11,532 nucleotides of DNA, taken from positions 1 through 11,532 of the forward strand of contig JAGLDM010000457.1 of assembly GCA_023145595.1 (NCBI GenBank), given 5' to 3'. The notes beneath the pieces were generated by a model. It was not told where the DNA came from and did not search any database. It was given only the letters and a program-made list of their open reading frames with translations. The translations under genes and the position numbers were made by a program. This stretch comes from Flavobacteriaceae bacterium. Lineage in GTDB: Bacteria > Bacteroidota > Bacteroidia > Flavobacteriales > Flavobacteriaceae. The first letter of the stretch is position 1. Each line of letters starts with the position of its first letter. Positions 7,154 through 11,532 of this stretch are shown piece after piece.

Positions 7154-7498
7154 ATGAATATTTCAGATTTCAAACTAAAATTAAAAACCAAACCAAGTGA
7201 AATTGAGTTTTCAGATACCATGACTGTAATCGAAACCAATTATAATTTTACGCCAACGGCATTTATGAATGGTGACTTAAAAAATGATTCTGGTCAAAAT
7301 TCTGGTTCTTGTAAATTGTTTGCTTTTGCTGTGAAACAAGGATTAACAAAAGATGAAACACTTGCTTGTTTTGGGAAGTATTATTTCGATGAGGTGCTAA
7401 ACGACTCAAAAGGAAGTGGACATAAAAATATTCGTAATTTTATGAATACAGGTTTTAAAGGATTGATATTTGACGGTGTTGCTTTGGTTAAAAAATAA
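7154..7498 (+). CDS. HopJ type III effector family protein (name not meaningful here)
   Basis: A 114-residue soluble protein whose central block matches the HopJ family (Pfam PF08888). Conserved parts are YNFTPTAFMNG (30-40), the GQNSGSCKLFAFA stretch (47-59), TLACFGKYYFDEVL (69-82) and GHKNIRNFMNTG (89-100). The family was named after a Pseudomonas syringae type III secretion candidate. It is widespread in free-living aquatic bacteria with no such system, and no secretion genes or export signal are seen here. The true function is unknown, and a housekeeping role is more likely than effector activity. It follows rsmI by 51 bp on the same strand and is probably its operon partner. A decayed transposase tail begins 37 bp beyond its stop on the other strand. 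Confidence 0.88.
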   Translation: MNISDFKLKLKTKPSEIEFSDTMTVIETNYNFTPTAFMNGDLKNDSGQNSGSCKLFAFAVKQGLTKDETLACFGKYYFDEVLNDSKGSGHKNIRNFMNTGFKGLIFDGVALVKK

Positions 7499-7535
7499 TT
7501 TACAGGTACAAACAAATCAACAAACTCAAATTTAT

Positions 7536-7740
7536 TCAAAAGTAGGCTCTTTCTTTGGTTTTCCTTTTAGGAGTTAGATATTCAATAAAATATGTAGTTA
7601 ACTTTTTTGTTTGATCTAAAGACTTGTCAAGTGTAATTAGGAGGGGTTCTGTAAGTGTTTCCAACCAAAACAGGATGATATGTTTCATCAATACCGATAC
7701 TATTCACAATTCTTTTTAAGTTGTATGCAAAGAAAAAATA
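7536..7740 (-). pseudogene. Transposase C-terminal remnant, frame-split
   Basis: On the minus strand, codons from 7740 read YFFFAYNLKRIVNSIGIDE. The AYNLKRIVN core closely resembles the C-terminal block of IS1182/IS4-like (DDE) transposases (AYNLKR..N.LG). That frame runs into a stop at 7629-7627. A second frame, shifted by one, is open from an ATG at 7688-7686 to the TGA at 7538-7536. It gives 50 residues that include EYLTPKRKTKERAYF. The simplest reading is one ancestral tail broken by a frameshift near 7690. The catalytic part and both IS ends are missing; the fragment begins 2 bp past the phnA-family stop, so a deletion probably joined the two. The 50-codon frame could instead be a spurious small ORF. 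Confidence 0.6.
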
Positions 7741-7742
7741 GA

Positions 7743-8321
7743 CTAAACCTTCTTTACATATTTAGTAATAATAACTATTTGAGTAGGCCCTACTTTACCT
7801 TCAATAAATTCAGCATTTTCTGAATCTAAAGAAATTCGACGTACCGTAGTTCCTTGTTTAGCAACTAAACTCGATCCTTTTACTTTCAAATCTTTTACCA
7901 AAACCACAGAATCTCCTGCCTGTAAAATCACACCATTCACATCTCTATGAATCACTTTTTCACTATCATCTAACCCTTCTCCAGTAGCCTTTGCAAAACG
8001 GAGTACCTCATCTTCTAAGTACAACATATCTAACAAATCTTGAGGCCATCCTTCCTTCTTTAATCTTGAAAGCATTCGCCATGCAACTACTTGAACGGCT
8101 CTAAACTCGCTCCACATACTATCATTTAAACAACGCCAATGATTAGCATCCGTGCTATCCGGATCTTCAATTTGACCTTTGCAAGTATCACAAACCAATA
8201 CGCTTCCATCCACACCACCAGTAGAGATTGGAGGCACTTCATAAATGCTTAAATTTGTAGTTGATGCACATAATTCGCATTGATTTCCACTTCTTGCTTC
8301 TAAATCTGATAATACACTCAT
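7743..8321 (-). CDS. PhnA/YjdM-family zinc-ribbon protein, long form
   Basis: A 192-residue cytoplasmic protein of the PhnA (YjdM) family. Residues 1-50 form a zinc ribbon with Cys15-x2-Cys18 and Cys44-x2-Cys47 (CELC and CDTC), in the family context RSGNQCELC and YEVPP. Residues 50-115 are a linker rich in Trp and acidic residues, also seen in long bacteroidetal forms. The C-terminal domain (about 126-190) has the signature DVNGVILQAGDSVVLVKDLKVKGSS, an SH3-like barrel. The family is often annotated 'alkylphosphonate utilization protein', but E. coli PhnA is not the phosphonoacetate hydrolase and no phosphonate genes are present here. The function is best called unknown. It is convergent with the HopJ-family gene, with a transposase remnant directly at its 3' end. 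A TAnnTTTG element lies 20 bp before the start. Confidence 0.9.
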   Translation of the reverse strand: MSVLSDLEARSGNQCELCASTTNLSIYEVPPISTGGVDGSVLVCDTCKGQIEDPDSTDANHWRCLNDSMWSEFRAVQVVAWRMLSRLKKEGWPQDLLDMLYLEDEVLRFAKATGEGLDDSEKVIHRDVNGVILQAGDSVVLVKDLKVKGSSLVAKQGTTVRRISLDSENAEFIEGKVGPTQIVIITKYVKKV

Positions 8322-8341
8322 GAATTTGATTTTTTGTTTGA

Positions 8342-8349
8342 CAAAACTA
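8342..8349 (-). promoter_or_regulatory. Candidate -7 element for the phnA-family gene
   Basis: The minus strand reads TAGTTTTG, an exact match to TAnnTTTG, 20 bp ahead of the ATG at 8321. No convincing TTG is found at the expected -33 distance; the nearest AT-rich candidate is TTTTATAG around 8377-8370. The call rests on the -7 box and position alone. Confidence 0.4.
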
Positions 8350-8439
8350 CATTTATTATAGCCTTTTACCTATAAAAGAATTTAAATTTATCCAAAGTTT
8401 TTTGTGTAGAAAACTTCTTAAATCATACGTGTTTTACGT

Positions 8440-10032
8440 CTAGGAAGTCTTTATTTCATTTACTGTTTGCTCTTCGTTTACCAATCTAGAAATTTTCAAT
8501 GGATTTTCATTTTGAAGTTCTTTTGGTAACAAAGCATTTGGATAATTTTGATAACTAAACGGTCGTACCCACCTTTTAATTGAATGAATACCAACTGCCG
8601 TAAATCGGCTATCGGTTGAAGCCGGATATGGACCTCCATGATTCATAGACGGACAAACCTCAACACCTGTTGAAACTCCGTTAAAAATAAGTCGACCTAC
8701 TCTATTCTGTAAAGCATCAATAATTTTAGGATAATTATTTTCCTCATCATTATCAGCGATCAAAGTACCCGTTAACTGTCCTTCTAAATTAGAAATAATC
8801 ATTTCTAATTGCTCCTCATTTTTACACTGAACAACAATTGAATACGGACCAAAGACTTCTTGATGTAAGATCGGGTTTTCTAAAAATGTAATCCCCTCAA
8901 CCGTAGTTACCATTTGACGGGCATAATTAGATTTAACACTATTTTCATACACTCCAACTACTTCAATTTCCTTTTGAAAAACTGCTCGTTGTTTATTTGC
9001 CTCATATACATCAAAAATAGTTGGATGCAGCATACACTTCGTGTCCACTTTTACTATTTCTTTCCCTAAGTTATTTATAAATTTGGTTAGACTTTTACTT
9101 TTTAAACCAAGAATCAAACCTGGGTTTGTACAAAACTGTCCTGTTCCCAAAGTGATGGATGTTGCATACGTTTTCGCCAACTTAATCGCTCTATTTTTCA
9201 ATGCTTTCGGAAGAATCACAACGGGGTTTACCGACCCCATTTCAGCAAAAACGGGAATAGGCTCTTCCCTTTTAGAAGCCAAATCATACAAAGCTCGTCC
9301 ACCCTTAATACTCCCCGTAAACCCGACTGCCTTTATTTTGGGGTGCTGCACCAATTGTGTTCCTATATCAATTCCGCTGCTATTTAAATTAGAGAAAACT
9401 CCATTTGGCATACCTGTCTTTTGAACCGCTTTTACAATGGCAGATGCTACTAACTCACCCGTACCTGCATGCATGGGGTGTGACTTAACAATAACTGGAC
9501 AACCAGCAGCGAAAGCCGCTGCTGTATCTCCACCTGCGGTAGAATATGCCAGAGGAAAATTGCTTGCTCCAAAGACAACAACAGGCCCTAAAGGAATCAT
9601 CATTTTGCGTAAATCTGGTTTCGGAATTGGTTCCCTATTTGGCTGTGCCGTATCAATCACTGCCTCAACCCAAGAACCTTCTTCTACCAAAGTTGCAAAA
9701 GATCGTAATTGACCAATAGTTCTTGTTCTTTCTGCTTTTGCTCTTTCTTCTGGCAATCCAGATTCTGAACAATAGCTCTGAATTAATTCATCATCTAAAC
9801 TCAAAACCTCATCAGCAATGGTATTCAGAAATTCAGCTTTTTTTTTGCCAGATATTTTACTGAATACTTTATATGCTTCTGCTGCCAAATTAACCGCAGC
9901 ACTAATTTCAGAAGTGGCAGCTTCATAAAAGGGTGTCGTATTTTCAATGTTTAACTTCGGATTGAATGTTTTATACGTAATAGATCCTTTTGAAGAAAGT
10001 GAATTTCCTATGTAATTTTTTCCTGTAATCAT
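8440..10032 (-). CDS. Alpha-ketoglutaric semialdehyde dehydrogenase (NADP+-type aldehyde dehydrogenase)
   Basis: A 530-residue aldehyde dehydrogenase of the subgroup that oxidises 2,5-dioxopentanoate to 2-oxoglutarate (EC 1.2.1.26). This is the last step of non-phosphorylating pentose, uronate/aldarate and 4-hydroxyproline breakdown. Landmarks are GASNFP (155-160, Asn158 of the oxyanion site), Lys183 in IVKSHP for cofactor binding, FTGS (238-241), general base Glu264 in FAEMGS, nucleophile Cys301 in GTGQFCTNPG, and EVFGP (392-396). The HPMHAGTG stretch (185-192) and the NHGGPYPAS block (464-472) near the C-terminus favour the ketoglutaric semialdehyde subgroup over betaine-aldehyde or succinate-semialdehyde enzymes. 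All catalytic residues are present. No pathway neighbours are in the window: the porin upstream is divergent and phnA downstream is unrelated. Substrate is therefore assigned from family only. The start ATG has an AT-rich leader, and a good promoter lies about 100 bp upstream. Confidence 0.88.
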   Translation of the reverse strand: MITGKNYIGNSLSSKGSITYKTFNPKLNIENTTPFYEAATSEISAAVNLAAEAYKVFSKISGKKKAEFLNTIADEVLSLDDELIQSYCSESGLPEERAKAERTRTIGQLRSFATLVEEGSWVEAVIDTAQPNREPIPKPDLRKMMIPLGPVVVFGASNFPLAYSTAGGDTAAAFAAGCPVIVKSHPMHAGTGELVASAIVKAVQKTGMPNGVFSNLNSSGIDIGTQLVQHPKIKAVGFTGSIKGGRALYDLASKREEPIPVFAEMGSVNPVVILPKALKNRAIKLAKTYATSITLGTGQFCTNPGLILGLKSKSLTKFINNLGKEIVKVDTKCMLHPTIFDVYEANKQRAVFQKEIEVVGVYENSVKSNYARQMVTTVEGITFLENPILHQEVFGPYSIVVQCKNEEQLEMIISNLEGQLTGTLIADNDEENNYPKIIDALQNRVGRLIFNGVSTGVEVCPSMNHGGPYPASTDSRFTAVGIHSIKRWVRPFSYQNYPNALLPKELQNENPLKISRLVNEEQTVNEIKTS

Positions 10033-10132
10033 TTTATAAGTATTTATAATCTGAGAATGTTAGGCTTATTTTTAAAGTTTACCACACTCTTTGCGTTTTG
10101 CTTCAAACAACGACAAACAGATGATTTATAGG

Positions 10133-10163
10133 CAAATTTAGTGTTAATATCCAATTCTGACAA
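10133..10163 (-). promoter_or_regulatory. Candidate promoter of the aldehyde dehydrogenase gene
   Basis: On the minus strand, TTG at 10163-10161, a 20-bp spacer, then TAAATTTG at 10140-10133 match the Bacteroidetes -33/-7 consensus exactly. Transcription would start near 10126, giving a leader of about 95 nt before the ATG at 10032. This is longer than the leaders inferred elsewhere in the window and could carry a regulatory site. I see no recognisable riboswitch in it. Confidence 0.5.
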
Positions 10164-10249
10164 TGTAAAAAACACTTCAAACTTTAGCAAATACAGAAAA
10201 CAGTATCTGATAAATAATAAAAAGGAGCCCATCAAATTACTCAAAACTA

Positions 10250-10257
10250 TATATTTG
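10250..10257 (+). promoter_or_regulatory. TATATTTG element immediately before the porin start
   Basis: TATATTTG matches the -7 consensus TAnnTTTG exactly but ends only 5 bp before the porin ATG at 10263. If used, transcription would begin at or next to the start codon, giving a leaderless message. No TTG is present 17-23 bp upstream, so the support is the single box. Confidence 0.3.
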
Positions 10258-10262
10258 CCTTA

Positions 10263-11462
10263 ATGAAAATTTTTCTCTTATTTTTCTTACTACTCACATC
10301 CATTGCTTTTTCGCAACAAACAGATACTATTGATAAAAGTGAAGGAAACAAACTTCGAGCGTTTTATGCCAATCCTGGGTTTAAATTTGAAACAATAGAT
10401 GGAAAATATAGAGTCCGCATCAATTTTAGAGTACAATTTAGGGGTTACATAAATTTTGATGATGACCCTACATCCGCTACTGATTTTCAAAATTATCAAA
10501 ACGGATTTAATGTAAATAGAGCCCGTTTTAAGGCAGGGGGAAATGTATATCAAAAATGGATGAAATACTATTTAGAGTATGACTTAGAAGGGGGTAATCT
10601 CCTAAATTTTGAGTTTATGCTCGAAAAATATAGCTTTTTGAAATTAAGAGTGGGACAATTTAAAGCACAATATAGTAGCGAACGTGTAACATCATCTGGT
10701 AGGCAACAAACGATTGAAAGATCTGTTGTAAACAGACCTTTTACTATAGACCGACAACGCGGAATTTCTCTTTACGGAAATCCACATGGCAGCGGTAGTC
10801 TCAATTTTAGTTATTGGCTTTCAACATTTACAGGAACTGGGCGTGGAAACACAAATAACGACGACCAACATATGATGTATATGTCTAGGTTGCAATGGAA
10901 TTTAAATGGGCGTGTTTTAAGATTTAGAAGTTCTGATTTTGATATCACAGAGAAATTCACTTCACGTATTGCTATTGCCGCTGTTACAAACAGAAGTAAG
11001 TTTACTCGGTTTTCTACAAGTGGTGGAGGTGAATTAGAAGGCTTTGAAAATGCTGCGGATGGTCAATATAGAGTAAATCAATTTTTAATAGAAACTGCTT
11101 TTAAATACAAAGGTCTTTCTTGGCAACAGGAATATCATTGGAAAGAAATTAATGATGAAATCAACCCAGTGCCTCAAACACATTTAACGGGTCTTTATAC
11201 TCAATTAGGCTATATGCTGCACCAAAGTTTAAACTTTTTTCCTGAAAAATTAGAGTTGTATGGACGTTATGCTCAATATGACCCAAATCGTATAATTAGC
11301 AATGATTTTCAAAGAGAATATACTTTTGGTAGTAATTATTTTTTCTTCGGACATAACAACAAATTGAGTTTGGAGTATTCCTATTTAGATTATGAATCTA
11401 TTGACGGAATTGCAGATCAATCTGGTAGTAGATTTCGGATTCAGTGGGATATTAGTTTCTAA
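10263..11462 (+). CDS. OprO/OprP-family outer-membrane porin
   Basis: A predicted beta-barrel porin of the Porin_O_P family (Pfam PF07396), 399 residues. Residues 1-17 form a signal peptide (Lys2, a hydrophobic run, cleavage after AFS before QQT). The mature protein is rich in alternating Tyr/Phe/Arg strands, with a family-like segment LKLRVGQFKAQYSSER at 126-141 and NRPFTIDRQRGI at 157-168. It ends in Phe, as outer-membrane proteins inserted by the BAM complex do. Family members include the phosphate- and polyphosphate-selective OprP and OprO of Pseudomonas. In Bacteroidetes the substrate is generally unproven and the 'phosphate-selective' label should not be transferred. No phosphate-transport genes or PhoB-like boxes are seen nearby. 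The gene is divergent from the aldehyde dehydrogenase gene and stands alone to the window end. It appears complete. Confidence 0.85.
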   Translation: MKIFLLFFLLLTSIAFSQQTDTIDKSEGNKLRAFYANPGFKFETIDGKYRVRINFRVQFRGYINFDDDPTSATDFQNYQNGFNVNRARFKAGGNVYQKWMKYYLEYDLEGGNLLNFEFMLEKYSFLKLRVGQFKAQYSSERVTSSGRQQTIERSVVNRPFTIDRQRGISLYGNPHGSGSLNFSYWLSTFTGTGRGNTNNDDQHMMYMSRLQWNLNGRVLRFRSSDFDITEKFTSRIAIAAVTNRSKFTRFSTSGGGELEGFENAADGQYRVNQFLIETAFKYKGLSWQQEYHWKEINDEINPVPQTHLTGLYTQLGYMLHQSLNFFPEKLELYGRYAQYDPNRIISNDFQREYTFGSNYFFFGHNNKLSLEYSYLDYESIDGIADQSGSRFRIQWDISF

Positions 11463-11476
11463 AGATTATTATATTA

Positions 11477-11506
11477 TTGAAGTAAGCATTTAATTTAATA
11501 TCTTTA
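11477..11506 (+). promoter_or_regulatory. Possible promoter of a gene beyond the right edge
   Basis: TTG at 11477-11479, 19 bp, then TATCTTTA at 11499-11506 resembles -33/-7 spacing with one mismatch in the last -7 base. The remaining 26 bp to the edge contain no start codon in a convincing setting. Apart from this, the 70 bp after the porin hold nothing I can name, and no terminator hairpin is evident. Confidence 0.25.
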
Positions 11507-11532
11507 AAGTCAATAAAATATAGAGAAAACGG

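Noticed and set aside
7743..8321. Phosphonate degradation role implied by the PhnA name
   Set aside because: No C-P lyase or phosphonate transport genes are nearby, and the E. coli namesake is not known to act on phosphonates.
8406..8449. Imperfect hairpin (ACTTC..ACGT-AAAAC-ACGT..GAAGT, then TTTTC) at the aldehyde dehydrogenase stop
   Set aside because: Stem halves are unequal with large internal loops and the T-run is short. It is too weak to call a terminator.
10044..10244. 66-codon minus-strand ORF in the gap between the aldehyde dehydrogenase and the porin
   Set aside because: Low-complexity Phe/Leu/Lys-rich composition and no family resemblance. It spans a well-matched promoter for the aldehyde dehydrogenase, so chance openness in AT-rich DNA is more likely.

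Overview
The window looks like a chromosomal segment from a marine or environmental member of the Bacteroidetes, most probably Flavobacteriaceae. The base composition is AT-rich (GC in the mid-30s by eye). Gene starts lack Shine-Dalgarno boxes. Several starts are preceded by the Bacteroidetes-type -7 element TAnnTTTG. RsmI is the short form, and the gene families present (S41 peptidase, short RsmI, HopJ-family protein, long PhnA, solitary ketoglutaric semialdehyde dehydrogenase, OprO/P-type porin) are common in that group. This placement is inference from composition and protein style; no marker gene fixes a genus.

Layout. Positions 112-1743 (+) encode an exported S41 C-terminal processing peptidase. 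A 204-bp convergent gap follows. It holds a perfect 14-bp inverted repeat, a decayed-looking second copy of it, and a third short repeat-like motif. On the minus strand, 6296 down to 1948 is a tight run of four genes: aspS (aspartyl-tRNA synthetase), a ferritin, a CLC chloride transporter with CBS domains, and a 76-residue two-helix membrane protein. The spacers are only 19, 33 and 19 bp, so read-through is likely. A possible internal promoter with a 17-bp palindrome lies in the last codons of aspS, just ahead of the ferritin. Divergent from aspS, 6431-7498 (+) carries rsmI followed by a HopJ-family gene.

Between the HopJ gene and the convergent phnA-family gene (8321-7743, minus) lies the tail of a dead transposase (about 7740-7536). 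It begins 2 bp beyond the phnA stop and is split over two reading frames. Next come a minus-strand alpha-ketoglutaric semialdehyde dehydrogenase (10032-8440), a 230-bp divergent promoter region, and a plus-strand OprO/P-like outer-membrane porin (10263-11462). The last 70 bp may hold the promoter of a gene beyond the window.

How the genes relate. Most of the window is ordinary housekeeping: translation (aspS, rsmI), iron storage (ferritin), anion transport (CLC), envelope proteolysis (Ctp) and outer-membrane uptake (porin). I found no defence island, CRISPR array, biosynthetic cluster or evident new multi-gene system. The points most worth a second look are the transposase scar, the inverted-repeat pair near 1.8 kb, the operator-like palindrome ahead of the ferritin, the missing internal proton glutamate in the CLC protein, and the small membrane protein paired with it.
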